Notes under the pieces: model-generated
Seen by the model: the letters and a program-made list of their open reading frames with translations, nothing else
Database searches by the model: none
What the model was told of the DNA's origin: nothing
Shown here: positions 1 through 10,549 of the stretch, one piece after another
How the letters are laid out: each line of letters begins with the position of its first letter
Numbering within the stretch: the first letter of the stretch is position 1
Source of the DNA: Manduca sexta
Lineage: Eukaryota > Arthropoda > Insecta > Lepidoptera > Sphingidae
DNA length: 64,000 nucleotides
Direction of reading: 5' to 3'
NCBI RefSeq assembly: GCF_014839805.1
Contig: NC_051129.1
Coordinates: forward strand, 2,542,001-2,606,000
Made by a program: the position numbers and the translations under genes

Positions 1-233
1 GAGATATATACCTCATATTTGTCCTCCTTTATTAGAGTATCTTTATCACGGCACGTCTTTTTACCCTTTACTTCCGTCCACCTTCCACCTTCATCGTCCT
101 CACTGCTGTTCTCCCGTTGCCTCTTTGATGATCTTCCCAACTCTGCTTCATTTTCGCTACCAATATCTATTTCCTCCACAACGTCATTCAATGCGAACGG
201 CGTAGGACACCGCGTTGAATAATCCTCGTTACT
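1..233 (-). pseudogene. Partial charged ORF, possibly LINE ORF1 N-terminal part
   Basis: Read on the minus strand, one frame stays open for about 77 codons from about 233 to the left window edge. The product is acidic/basic and hydrophilic: it contains NDVVEEIDIGSENEAEL, then a basic KRQREN patch, an EDDEGG acidic run and a WTEVKGKK patch, ending near DKYEVYI at the edge. This composition resembles the N-terminal part of ORF1 (nucleic-acid-binding protein) of insect non-LTR retrotransposons, but no zinc knuckle is visible because the frame leaves the window. There is no in-frame ATG after the upstream TGA, so the start is missing, damaged or spliced. A host exon is the alternative; the identification is weak. 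Confidence 0.35.
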
Positions 234-289
234 CACATATATTCACTGCATCGATGTTAATCTGTCGACTCGATGCCATATTGTCGCCG

Positions 290-470
290 GATTATTAGGC
301 GCGCGCCTATCACGCGCTAATATACTGCATTAAGAGCGTTTACGTGCCGCGCGTGAAGTCAACTATAGGTAATTCTTCGCAAAATTCACTCACACAGAGC
401 CGTTGCGTAGCTGTGTGCGTAGAGTTAGCGCTCGGCTATCTTTATAGTCAGACCAACCAATTTTGATCTT
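290..470. other. CpG-richer stretch upstream of the edge ORF
   Basis: GCGCGC-type words and frequent CG dinucleotides stand out from the AT-rich surroundings. It lies directly 5' of the minus-strand ORF at the left edge, so it could be the 5' UTR or internal promoter of the same element. The word GTAAACGCTCTTAA, read on the minus strand here, recurs on the plus strand near 4470 within another CpG-rich patch, which supports a shared repeat. Confidence 0.3.
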
Positions 471-479
471 TTCGCTTTA

Positions 480-1005
480 ATTATCTAATTGGAATGTAAC
501 TTATGATTTATGATAAATGAAGAATTCTATTATTAAATATATAAGAATTCATCATGAAATAGTTTATATGTATCATTTTGTAATTATAAAAAAATAAACA
601 TTTTTAACAAATTTTAACGGCAATTTTACAAATTGTTATTTTCACTTTTTAAAAATTTAAGCATTTGCATTTAGAAAGTACCCTTTAGTAAAGTGGAGCT
701 CATCATGAAGCCGAAAGATAGGCACCAGAACTCCGTAATCAGACAATAAATCAGGAAAATTACTGTGCTACGATGTTTATAATGGACCACATAATTACTC
801 CATAGATCTGCAGTTTTTAATATTTAGCGTATTTAAAGTTTAAAAGTCATTAGAAATTACATATTGGAATTTATATTTTGAGTCAGAAGGTGTATGTAAT
901 GAGATGTCATTTTTAGGTGTATAACTAAAAAGTGAGAAATGAAAGACTTCTTTTTTCGGAAGTTGGTTATATTTTTTGGATAGTTTTTTAAATAGATATT
1001 GCTTC
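480..1005. other. AT-rich stretch, nothing recognised
   Basis: Read on both strands. A 61-codon minus frame at 840-1025 shows no family resemblance and low-complexity AT codons, so it is not called. Confidence 0.5.
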
Positions 1006-1655
1006 TCAGTGACATCGATCATCAATCGATCGATTGTACATCCATGTATAACAATTTACCAGTTTTATATCCATAGTTTTGCATAATATTTGCGACACAC
1101 GACGAAGCAAAATAGTTGGTTCTGTACATTTTTTTGGGTAACAGCAGTCAGCTTTGACTGTAAGTATGGGAATACCGTCTTTTACATCGCCACAGGCAAC
1201 ATCTTTATCAGTTTCTTCCCTAGCGGCCTCTTGCATCCTGTCCTCTGCAGCTAATTTCAATCATTTAGCTAACTCGTCGTAACATTTCATGTAAACATTT
1301 TGCGTTAATATTGGTAAATCTATGGAAGCTAACTGTTCGTTTAAATTTGATCTACCAACTTCAGTCATCATAGCTCCATTCACAGTTCCACGATATACGT
1401 CCGTACTATCAGTATATCTCTTAGCGCTTAAATAGCTTAAATTCCATATTGCACATTTTACACTTCATTAAAAATGTTGACTGCAAGCAAACATTCTCTT
1501 TCAATAGTTGTAAATGTTCGATACTACAACCTGTTGCTCTGTTGTGGTTATTGAGTGTTTTAATTTGATCCAAAAAATATTGAAAATCTATAATTTTGCG
1601 GCTTTTAATAACCTTATTTATTTTGAGTGTAATATCAGGCACGATTACCTAAAAA
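1006..1655 (-). pseudogene. Mutator-like transposase-domain protein, broken fragment
   Basis: Three adjoining minus-strand pieces read as one decayed protein. The first (1642 to 1421) carries KVIKSRKIIDFQYFLDQI and a Cys-rich FLMKCKMCNMEFKL patch. The second (about 1417 to 1262) reads TVNGAMMTEVGRSNLNEQL and NVYMKCYDELAK and ends at TGA. The third (1260 to 1006) reads AAEDRMQEAAREE, then GDVKDGIPILTVKADC. This order (CxxC patch, NGAMM block, KCYDE block, EEGD/DGIP-TVxADG block) matches, from memory, the large insect family annotated with a Mutator-like transposase domain. The usual ADG is ADC here and the catalytic core beyond it is lost. Stops and a frame change make it a pseudogene. An AG preceded by a pyrimidine tract at 1650-1665 (minus) could be a splice acceptor, so the source copy may have had introns. 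Family assignment needs a profile search. Confidence 0.55.
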
Positions 1656-2045
1656 TTAAAAAAAATATATAGAATATACTATTATTGTTATCGAAGTTTA
1701 CGCAAACATTACATACTTAAGTAAAACTGCATATGGATCTAGACGCGTTTAATTTATACAAGTATAATGACACCGAAACCTGCACAGGGTTAAACGTCAG
1801 GATAAAATTATATGTAAAATTGATGTGAGCGTGTAAACCTAAACTAGCCCAAATAGTTAAGAAGATAGGTATACTAACTACTACTAGTAGTTTTATTCAC
1901 TAGCTACATAAATTACCAAATCGCTTATTTCTAAGGTTCAAAGATGTGAAAGATATAGGATTCCGTCTCTCGTCACTTGAATTTTCTTAACAGTGCGCAT
2001 CAGTGAACACAAAAACCTTGTTATTTGAAAGTAAGCGTACCTATG
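1656..2045. other. AT-rich stretch, nothing recognised
   Basis: No coding frame or repeat family was recognised on either strand. Confidence 0.5.
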
Positions 2046-2155
2046 CATTATGCAAAAAAAACAGCCAAGTGCGAGTGGGACTCGCGCACTGGGTATTTGG
2101 CGAGTTGTAAACGTTTTGACAACGGGACAGCAAAGTGATTCTATAAGGCTAAGAG
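2046..2155 (+). repeat. Fragment of a common lepidopteran interspersed repeat
   Basis: Contains CCAAGTGCGAGTGGGACTCG followed by a block with ACAACGGGACAGCAAAGTGA, wording I know as a frequent repeat pair in moth and butterfly genomes. The copy is short and internally diverged. Class is uncertain. Confidence 0.45.
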
Positions 2156-2560
2156 CTCATGAAGTGGTTTTTACTCGCGCCCGCCGTGGTTGAGAAACGG
2201 CTGTTTTATTTCCAAACTCATGACGGCCGGAGATCTGTGCGATTTGTAACCACCGCGGTTCCGATTATGTCCTGCAAACTTGGCGAGCGATTATCGCAAG
2301 GCGGGTGGTTACAAGATGGACAGTTAACGGTCAGTTGAGTTCCAGAACGCCATGGACACATATTAGAAACGATCACGATGGAGGAAAATGGCGTCAGATT
2401 TCTGTAACCACCCCTCCCCTACCGACTACTGCAGTCGCCCACCTACTAACCACAGAGCGCGCTAGTGCTACCGTGGCCCGCACGATTCTACTAGTTGGCC
2501 GCCAATACAGCGGGTACCGCATACAACCGCGCACGCCGCGGGCGTAAAACGAGTTTTGAA
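2156..2560. other. GC/CpG-rich stretch of unknown role
   Basis: Clearly richer in GC than its neighbours, with CG-rich words near 2178-2250 and 2445-2545. GTAACCACC/GGTGGTTAC words occur in both orientations near 2250, 2305 and 2403. An 80-codon + frame here has no family resemblance and is not called. A promoter, a non-coding first exon or a repeat body are all possible. Confidence 0.3.
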
Positions 2561-2571
2561 ATGTGCGTTTA

Positions 2572-3499
2572 GTCCATTGAAATGTTACAATTTAAGGACC
2601 GAATATTGCATTTCTTGGAGGACGCAATTTTATTTTTGGGCCATGTGTGTCAATAGAAGCTTAACCTCAAGTTTGTGGGGTCGCCACCCTTGTCCCCGGC
2701 CGCCATCTTGGAAAAGGGGTGAAAACACTTTTTCGCGATATCTCGGAAACTATACGTCTTACAAAAATTTTGTAAAGCCATAATTTGTAGCAAATTGTTT
2801 TACCTGCAAATATGTTTTTTCTCCTTTATCCCCAAATGGTAACTCATACCTTTTCTACCTGCATAACATTCGATAAGTTAAATTTGGTAAGTTCTATAGC
2901 AAAGAAAAAAGTTAGGAATAAATAAGTAAAGTTGTACGAATTTAAAAAAAAATTGTAATAATATATTTACAATAAAAAAAAAAATCAAAAAATAAGTTAA
3001 ACATTTTGTTTCGACCGGATTCTCATGAGCATTGACGAACCCGGTAAACTTTGGAGCGCTGTAACAGCGTTTTAAATGAATGAAATAAAAAAAATTTATA
3101 GGGAACAATTTTCCTCAAAAGATCATTTACAAGTTAGTTTGAGGTAATTTTTTGTAAAATGTAAAAAAGTTATAGAGCAAAAAAGAAAACTTTTATAAAC
3201 CTTTTCTCACATTTTTGCTTATAACTTCTTTAATTTTTAATTTAGGGCAAAAAGTTATATAAACATATTTGTAGGCAAAACAATTTGCTACAAATTATGA
3301 CTACAAAATTTATGTAAGATGCATAGTTTCCGAGATATCGCGAATAAAGTGTTTTCACCCCTTTTCCATGATGGCGGCCAGGGGACAAGGGGGGCGACCT
3401 CACAAACTTGAGATTAAGCTTCTATTGACCCCCACACATGTTCTAAAAATAAAATTGGGTCCTCTAAAAATACAAAGCTCATGTAACATTTCAATGGGC
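2572..3499. mobile_element. 928-bp element with about 245-bp terminal inverted arms
   Basis: The left arm (2572 to about 2815) and the right arm (about 3255 to 3499) are inverted copies at roughly 80-85% by eye. Shared landmarks are CCATTGAAATGTTAC, AATAGAAGCTTAA, GGAAAAGGGGTGAAAACACT and CGCGATATCTCGGAAACTAT. TA dinucleotides flank both ends (2570-2571 and 3500-3501), consistent with a TA-targeting DNA transposon. The middle is AT-rich with no transposase, so the copy is non-autonomous. Confidence 0.75.
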
Positions 3500-3615
3500 T
3501 AATTGTTTTTAGCTTAAGATTCCATTTTTTTCCTTCGAGTAACTATGCTCAAGTGTTTAATGAGTAAAAAAAGCAACAACCATAACTACCGACGCATGTT
3601 ATAACATTAGTACAT

Positions 3616-3717
3616 CAATCTTTTAGCTTTTGCTTTAGCCGAAGTTTCAGCGTTGTTACGTTTCCTTTTCTTGCCTAGAAATAGCTTTACTTCCCATTGT
3701 GTCTGAAACATAATAAT
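3616..3717 (-). CDS. Short basic ORF, candidate exon of a decayed transposase gene
   Basis: Minus strand, ATG at 3717: 34 codons whose second half is strongly basic (GKKRKRNNAETSAKAKAKRL, then stop). An overlapping frame begins MGSKAISRQEKE; joining its start to the basic tail would need one frameshift. A pyrimidine tract and CAG precede it, and a GTAAGT sits about 80 bp upstream near 3780, next to a CpG-richer patch at 3830-3920. It could be the first coding exon of the Mutator-like gene remnant at 1006-1655, with the 928-bp element inserted between. A chance ORF is equally possible. Confidence 0.2.
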
Positions 3718-3719
3718 AT

Positions 3720-4440
3720 AATAATAATTTATAGTAACTACTAAAATTATTGTCAATCATTAAAGAAAAAATATTTTACTTACTAAAGTACTAAGATGTG
3801 GCAATCACTGTATACACGTGACTATTTTTTCTACGCACAGCAAAGTCCAACTGGAGTCTCGCCGGAGCGACGAGCGATACATCCTCTCTCTAGAAAGCCT
3901 CAAGGCGGACTAATTTGAAACGATTTGCGCGTTGCGTTTTATAGTGGTATTTAAAATATTTATAGAAAAATAACAGAACTAATTTTGTAGAATTTTTAAA
4001 TTGTATGTGTTTAAGGAGATGTTCTTCTATTATAGTAATCCAATATTATATTCAATTAAGTAAGATATAGTGAAAAAAAATCATTTAAATGAACAACATT
4101 TCTGAAATTTTCGAATTCTTAGAATTTTTATTTCTCATGAATTAAACATAAAAAGATATTTTTTCTCTACTAACTTTTTTCTTCAGGATCTTTTTAGTTA
4201 GATAAAAATAACATATTGTTATGTTCCTTAGTGTTTTAAGATATTTTGAGCTTCGAAATAGACGTTCGAAGCGCAAATTTGAAAACCTCTGTTCAGTAAT
4301 CATTAAACAATTTACAAATACTCAATAAATCTAAAAATTTTCTCTACTAACTTTTTAGACAACAAAATTTTCTATAATAATTACTAATTCATATGTTTTT
4401 AAAATAATGTTTTGATGGATATTATCTCCTTCGAAAAGTG
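3720..4440. other. AT-rich stretch with a repeated 15-bp phrase
   Basis: The phrase TTTTCTCTACTAACTTTTT occurs near 4163 and again near 4338. Nothing coding was seen. The part at 3830-3950 is CpG-richer. Confidence 0.4.
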
Positions 4441-4690
4441 CTGTTTTCGAGACATACGGCGCGCGGATGCGTAAACGCTCTTAACCATACACCGCGCCGA
4501 TGCGAATAGTGCCAGGTACCGAGACGCGATAACACACTACCTGCCCGTATGCGTGCCGACACGGGACTGAGTAGTAATGTAGCTTCCTATTAGTAAAAAC
4601 AAAATCGGTATAGTAGTTTTTGAAATTAGTGCGTTCAAACAAACAAACAAACTCTTAAGCTTTCTAATATTAGTGTAGATATGTTTTACA
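4440..4690 (+). repeat. CpG-rich block followed by a LINE-like 3' tail
   Basis: 4440-4575 is CpG-rich and shares a GTAAACGCTCTTAA word with the patch near 340. It is followed by TTCAAACAAACAAACAAACT and AATATTAGTGTAGAT, which is a familiar 3' tail wording of lepidopteran LINE/SINE copies. A second, more diverged tail with the same motif sits at about 5020-5070. Confidence 0.4.
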
Positions 4691-5311
4691 GTATTTCAAA
4701 CATAACTCAATTCTAGAAGTTTCGAAATAAGCTGCAATTAGGTATGTTGGTTACCTATGGTATAACAAAGATTGAGACCAACGTAGCGCTTCGTAAAACT
4801 GGCTATTTTTATCTAAATCAGGTTTATTATAGGTGTATGCGTATGCTTTAAGTGTCTATTAACTTTGTTTTAAAATCCTATGCATTATTTGCCATGTTTA
4901 TAGTATGAATTACGTATCAAATAGCGGAACCTCGAATCCCCACCCTACACCCTATGTGAAACAAAACTTTTGATAAGTTTTAATTTTTGAGAAGTAAAGA
5001 ACACTTTGGAAAGAAACAAAAAACGAACAAACAGGCAAACTCTTCAGCTTTACATTAGTATAGATAATGAATTGGATTGTGGAAATGTAATTAATGTCTG
5101 ACAATCGTATGATTTCTCTGTATAAAATTTTTAAAAATTCCGTTCGGTCTCGCTTCACAGAACAGTGTTACGAACTCGCATAAGAATAAATCTGTGTCTT
5201 AATATTCAAATGTTCTCGTTCGGACAATGAGCCGCGTTAAATCTTTATAAATAGCACTCAGTAATGCTAACTGGCTAAGCTGAACACAAATGTATCGTTA
5301 TAAGCTTCTCT

Positions 5312-5530
5312 TGGTGTGGTTCTTACAGTACGACTGCAGTGCTGAGGTTTCGGGTTCGATGTCTGGAAAGGGCAAATTGATATTTGGATTTTTCTACTCG
5401 TTATCAGCCCGGAGGCGATAGGCCTACCCCTTGTCATTGGACGGAATACACACGGTGAAAGGTGGATGCATCAGTTACGCTTCTGTCTATATCAACTTGT
5501 GGATAAAAGGCGTTTGTCTGTGTGTTTACA
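5312..5530 (+). mobile_element. SINE, family S2 (tRNA-headed)
   Basis: A pol III-like head (TACGACTGCAGTGCTGAGG, then a B-box-like GGGTTCGATGTC) is followed by the family body: TTTTTCTACTCG, ATCAGCCCGGAGG, GCGATAGGCCTACCCCTTG, and a terminal AAAAGGCGT plus GT-rich run. The same order recurs in the other S2 copies listed here. Confidence 0.7.
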
Positions 5531-5554
5531 AAGTTCGCTAAGCGGCAGGTATTT

Positions 5555-5965
5555 AAAATAAAAAAAAATAAAAATGCTTTATTCATCACGTAGGCGAACA
5601 TGGTTGCACTTATGATAAGTCAAGGTACATGAGAATATTTAATTATTACTTAATTAGATTAGCTTATATAAATAAAGACAATCTATATTGAAAATAAAAT
5701 AAATGAAAAATATACTTAGTAAACAAAGAGCCCAGCTCGGGCTGGCAGGGAAGAAGAAATAAAATGATGTATATATGTATTTTTGAATAGGCAATAAGGG
5801 AGAAACGCGTCGCGATCCTCACCGGTGAGGACAATAAAAGCCCTAACCTAGCTAACCTACCAGCCTTTCACTAACTACCTAAGCGATGACTACCCGAAGA
5901 AGAAAGGCAGAAAGAAACTCCGGGCAATTGTATGCAAGAGTCGATATTAATAGGTACCACCGTAT
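5555..5965 (-). repeat. Repeat E copy 1 (retroelement 3' end on minus strand)
   Basis: About 280 bp (5555-5835) match 6470-6735 in direct orientation. Shared words are ATGCTTTATTCA, CACGTAGGC, TTAATTATTACTTAA, CAGCTCGGGCTGGCAGG and ACGCGTCGCGATCCTC. On the minus strand the family ends GAATAAAGCATTTT, a polyadenylation-like signal, so the 3' end lies at the low-coordinate side. This copy extends about 130 bp further 5' than copy 2. Confidence 0.6.
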
Positions 5966-6082
5966 TGTTCATTCTAGATACTTAACAAAAATGTATATAA
6001 AGAACATCCATATTCACAAATGATACTATGAGGACGAACAGTGTGCCCTAACGCATAATGTCGGCAATTTCATAGTTTCGAC

Positions 6083-6178
6083 ACACTTACATGGGTCACT
6101 ATGGCAGGTTTTAACACCTTGTGTCCGGTGGTCGCTATCCAGGTGGATATAAAATATATCAATTATCCTACCACCAGC
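6083..6178 (-). repeat. Repeat R, partial copy
   Basis: Contains TCACTATGGCAGGTTTTAAC, a GTCGCTATCC block and TATAAAATATAT, the minus-strand version of the 5' half of family R seen in full near 18097, 41811 and 60861. Confidence 0.6.
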
Positions 6179-6183
6179 AAAAT

Positions 6184-6250
6184 ATTATAGTACAAGGTAT
6201 GATCATAAAAGTTTGTACCAACATTGTATGATCATGCCTTGTACTATAAT
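6184..6250. repeat. 67-bp hairpin with 24-bp arms
   Basis: Arms at 6184-6207 and 6227-6250 pair at 23 of 24 positions around a 19-bp loop; the arm begins ATTATAGTACAAGG. This could be a collapsed MITE or a small hairpin RNA source. Only the palindrome itself is seen. Confidence 0.7.
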
Positions 6251-6469
6251 TTGAAGCAATAAATGAATTGTATCTGAACCGTTGTATTCCGGTTTAAACA
6301 TTTTACATTGTACGCAGTGTTATTAGTTATTACAAGGTATTATGAGACATACATCTCATGTATCAAGAACAGTTTAGTGCCACATGGTGTTTCGTAGTTC
6401 GAAGTTTACGAATGTGCTCGTGTGCAACCGTCATTTATTTTTTATTTATTAAATCCAAATCTGGTTACA

Positions 6470-6735
6470 ATAAAGTAAAATAAATAAAATAAAATGCTTT
6501 ATTCAACACGTAGGCAAACATAGTTGCGTTTAAGTCAAGGAATATTTAATTATTACTTAAATAAAGTCGCTAATATAACTAAAGACATTTTATATTGGAC
6601 ATAAAATAAATGAAAGACTATAAAGGAAACAAAGAAGTCAGCTCGAGCTGGCAGGAAAGAAGAAATAAAAAAGATGATATAATTTTAATAAAGATAAAGA
6701 GAGGAACGCGTCGCGATCCTCCCTTTATCTTTATT
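6470..6735 (-). repeat. Repeat E copy 2
   Basis: Direct repeat of 5555-5835 about 900 bp away, with TGCTTTATTCAACACG, AGTCAGCTCGAGCTGGCAGG and AACGCGTCGCGATCCTCC conserved. It stops where copy 1 continues, as expected for 5'-truncated retroelement copies read on the minus strand. Confidence 0.6.
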
Positions 6736-6763
6736 GAATCTCTTTATCCTTATTTTATTTTAT

Positions 6764-6857
6764 CGAATGTTAGACATTTAAATTAAACTATTTGACTATT
6801 TTCGTAAAATAGTTTAATTTAAATGTCTAACATTCGCGTTATCTTAAGAAATCATTA
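6764..6857. mobile_element. MITE family D, collapsed perfect palindrome
   Basis: 6764-6836 is a perfect inverted repeat: two 30-bp arms (starting CGAATGTTAGACATTTAAAT) around a 13-bp loop. The right side continues with the family-D end, CGCGTTATCTTAAGAAATCA. The internal body found in other D copies (tyrosine-like GCAAAGTCT/GGGAGAAAAT block) is missing. Confidence 0.75.
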
Positions 6858-8449
6858 TGAGAAACTAATTTACAATAATGTATTTGTTTGCGATTTGTCA
6901 AATTCAAATCTAAACTATTTTAAATGCTGAAAAGATTTTTTATTAGAACTCACTTAGATTTCGAATTGTTTCTCGGGTTGTAAAAGTTCTTTCTTTATAG
7001 CAACATCAATAATTGTGTCCCAATGCTACAATAGGCTACTCAAGCCAAGAATTTAAATGCGGTCGGAACTGCGACCAAAACTAATTAAAAAAAAATCTTT
7101 TATTTTTTCTCTATAGAGGTAGTCTTAGGGGTACAATAACATGTACCTTAAACAAGTTTCCGCCTTTGTAAGAGACTGGTGCTTGATGTAGTTTTTAAAG
7201 AAAACCTGTACTACAGGTCACCAGGGCTCCACCCGCAAATCAGATTAGGTTTAGTAACTAGAATAATTGTACAGTGAGTAGCATACATTTAGTTTTCCTT
7301 CCTTAACACTGTACAATATTGATATTAACTAACCTATAATGTATTTGTACCTATATTTTGCTTGCACGCGCGTGGGTTGACCAAACAATTACAATATTAT
7401 TAATAGACCGGCTTGAATTGAACCTAATCCGCTTGTATGTAGTTATATTTATGTACGTACTCTTAAATAAAAGACATAACACTTCAAATGTTATTTGTTT
7501 CTATTTGCAGTAACTTAGTCTTGTTGCCATCCTTATGAATTCACTTAGACAACCTCAATGACCACGAGGTTGAGTACGAAGCGCACGTTAATAAATATGT
7601 TAATGTATTTATTTTTGTAATCGAATGAACGGTTCAAATAACTATGATTATTGTTTCACAGAGAATGTTCGGTTTAATTCTCACAAAATTCAGGTTTATG
7701 TAGATGTCCTTTAACTTGGAGTCCTTCAAGCGGAGCGTAAAAAAGCAATCATGCAGGCCGGCATGACCGTGCCGACCGTCCGAGGATGATTGTATCTTTT
7801 ACCTTATTTCATATTAAAGCTTATCGCTAATGATCTGTTATTATTTACTCTCTCAGGACTGTTTGCATCCATCCTTCATGTCTCGTTTAATGCAAAATTG
7901 ATTACTTATAGAACTTATAGATAATATATATTTTTATTGAAATTATCTCAGTTAATTTACTTATTACCTATAGTATACATTCATAAAATATCTTGTTCAT
8001 TCAAATAGTACGTTTTGTCGTTTACAGATGGCCAAAGGAGCCAACCGAGTAAATGTTCTCGTCTCATAATGGTAAGCAATAAGTAGTTAGTTAACTCTAG
8101 TTGTAGTTAATGGCCGACACTGTAGTTGTAACTGGTTGTTATATTTGCTTACCTGTTGTTTATAGTTGTATTTTTATTCTATTTTTATTTAGTGCAATGG
8201 CGAAGGGTCATATAACCCGATTGCTGCCGGCTTCCGTTTCGTTTACTATTTTTTATATAACTTAAAACTTATATTTGTAACTTTTAATTAAACCTGTTAT
8301 TTTTTTACTTACAACCAATAATCCTTTATAAACGCGAGTAAATTTTATTGTAATTTTTTTTTTACTTGATTTGTTTTTGAAGATAAGTTTTATGTAGATT
8401 TAATAATAATTAAGGTTCAATTAGGATGAGGAGAGCGGAGGACCGAGCA
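6858..8449. other. AT-rich intergenic DNA, nothing firmly recognised
   Basis: No ORF with coding character. A GCCGGCTTCCGTTTCGT phrase at about 8227 recurs near 61510 and, diverged, near 51390, so a short repeat copy is likely at 8200-8260. Confidence 0.45.
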
Positions 8450-8500
8450 ACGTGGTGCGCTCTAGGGGAGGCCTATGTTCAGCACTGAGTTGTAGGCTGA
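8440..8500 (+). repeat. LINE ORF2 3' end remnant
   Basis: The frame AEDRATWCALGEAYVQH followed by TGA resembles the C-terminal end of lepidopteran endonuclease-reverse transcriptases, whose DNA typically reads GGGGAGGCCTATGT then CAGCA. About 17 codons survive. Compare the longer copies at 37664 and 57732. Confidence 0.45.
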
Positions 8501-8774
8501 TGAGAACCAATAATCATATCACTAATCCATTTTGATGGGTGACTATAGCATGACTCTATATGCACACCTACACGTTGCAGATATCTATTATAAATATACA
8601 TAGTCTTGCTATGTAATTAATTACTATTATTATGAATGTGTTATGCCATAATGTTTATTGCTTTGTTCGCGTATTATTGTGATATGGCATCATAGTTTTA
8701 TTTACAACATAATGACAGTCTTCCGGACGATGGTTAGCGCCACGGCTGCTTTAAACATTAGGGTTTACTGTCAT

Positions 8775-8905
8775 TTAACCGACTTTAAAAAAAGAGGTTA
8801 TCAATTCGACGTGTATTTTTTATGTTACCTCAGAACTCGATGATTTATGAACCGAATAGGTTTTTTTTTTGATATAATATACTTCCAGATTGGTCCCATA
8901 GATTT
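8775..8905 (+). repeat. Interspersed repeat fragment (ACCGACTT...AAAAAA type)
   Basis: ACCGACTTTAAAAAAAGAGG, then a TCAATTCGACGTGTATTTTT block, matches the phrase at 41582-41700 (ACCGACTTCAAAAAAAGGAG). This is a frequent lepidopteran repeat end; class uncertain. Confidence 0.45.
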
Positions 8906-8983
8906 TTTATGCTGACCATACGACGTTCCTAAACGCAGTTGGTAATGGTACTTTTACTGTGTATACATTTACTTGTAAAAACA

Positions 8984-9104
8984 AAATTCCAGACTCTGGA
9001 CCGATACTCAAAAGAAAACCTCAAAATACAGCCCGAATCGGGAATCGAGCCTCAGATCTGAGAGCGGATGTCGTATCCCGCAAGCAGTACAACTACGCCA
9101 CCGA
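8984..9104 (-). mobile_element. SINE family S2, 5' part
   Basis: On the minus strand the head reads GGTGGCGTAGTTGTACTGC and GGCTCGATTCCCGATTCGGG, followed by the body start ending near CCAGAGTCTGGAATTTTG. A duplicated or inserted stretch separates the A-box-like and B-box-like parts. The 3' half is absent. Confidence 0.6.
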
Positions 9105-9109
9105 AGTAG

Positions 9110-10300
9110 TGCTTATGCTATTGTTGTGGTCGAATATTAATAGTCCACACTCGCACTCGCGTGCCAGTGAAAGTCCCCGATGACACTTTCGATACAATGA
9201 CGATGACGCAACATCAAAACACAAAGCCGTTATCTACGTTGCGTAAAATGTAATCATGGTTTATTACTGACATGGGGAGACGTCGATTCGAAATGTTAAA
9301 AGACAAATTTAGAAACCTTTACATTTCAGAAAAATATTTCTTTTGCTCCTTTGTTCTTGTTTTCCATTAGCCACAGTTTGATTTGTTAGAAAAATTTAAA
9401 CGTGTCGTACTTCGGGATTAATGAATAAGTCATTCGTAAGCATTTTTCAACTTATTTCTGACTTTAAAATGGATTGAAAGAAAAGATTGACATCGTTTAT
9501 TTAAAACGGCAGTTAATAGTTATTTTTATTTATCTACTCTTACGTGATAATGAACATAATTTATTATATTTATTTTCCAATATATAATTTTTAATTTTGT
9601 CTGCTCTTACATGATAATAAAGAATATATTATACTTTACAATATATCATTTGAGAACACGATTTGACTAATTCATAAACCAGTATAAAATTATTATGAAA
9701 TTATTGAATCCTTCCTATAAATAGAATTAAATTAAGTGTATAGTTATTGTACAATTTAATAAATTGTTTTTTTTTACCTGTTATATAATATTTTAATTTT
9801 TAATTGCCTTCTTTTATCACCTATATGATTGCATGAAATGGTCTCTAAAATGAATATTATCTTTGTTAATTAAATAAGATTTAATGTTTTATTGCGTAAT
9901 ACTATTTTATTATTATTTTAATTGATAAATTGTTTTAATGAGGTTTTTACATTCGTAATGACTTAACGCCTTTTTTTACAACACGTGTCAGCTTGAAGCT
10001 ATCTTTAAATACTCTTAAATAAAGTCTGTCAGGTTGTCAGTCCGAACGCGATAAACTCAAAAAGTACTGAACGTATTTCGATGAAATTTTGTATGGAAAT
10101 AGCTTGAGATCCTGGTCATGCTGGCGAAGCGGCGGACTAGAGCTACTAAAATATTATATTCATAGAATATAAATACACACAACGTTGTGAATAGTGAATA
10201 ATATATGAGTAATGCTAACGTCAAACATATTGACAAGAATGAAATTAGAAACTAAAGTATGATTTAGCAATTAGTTTTGACGCAATAGTTTTATCTTAGA
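9110..10300. other. AT-rich DNA with one weak repeat fragment
   Basis: 9250-9960 is very AT-rich with nothing recognised. At 10010-10140 the phrase AAAGTACTGAACGTATTTCG, then ATGAAATTTTGTATGG, resembles a common lepidopteran LINE tail. Confidence 0.4.
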
Positions 10301-10301
10301 C

Positions 10302-10549
10302 CAGTGGTTCTCAAACTTTTTAAATGACGGAACCCTTTTGGGAAGCAAAATACTTGATGGAACCCTACAAAAAAACAATTGTTTTTATAAGTGTATTTTT
10401 TATTAATCAGCATAATAAAAGTACAATGTAACAGTTACTAATTATTATTGAGAGAGGTGTTTTGATTTTTTTTTCTAAATTCTTGCGGAACCCCGACAGA
10501 GGTATCACGGAACCCTAGGGTTCCGCGGAACACACTTAGAGTATAGCTG
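10302..10549. mobile_element. hAT-type MITE, 248 bp
   Basis: Starts CAGTGGTTCTCAAACTTTTT and ends with GGTTCCGCGGAACACA and a terminal TATAGCTG, imperfect inverted ends of the hAT CAGNGG type. An exact 8-bp target duplication, TCTTAGAC, flanks it at 10294-10301 and 10550-10557. No coding content, so it is non-autonomous. The right end has diverged from the left. Confidence 0.85.
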
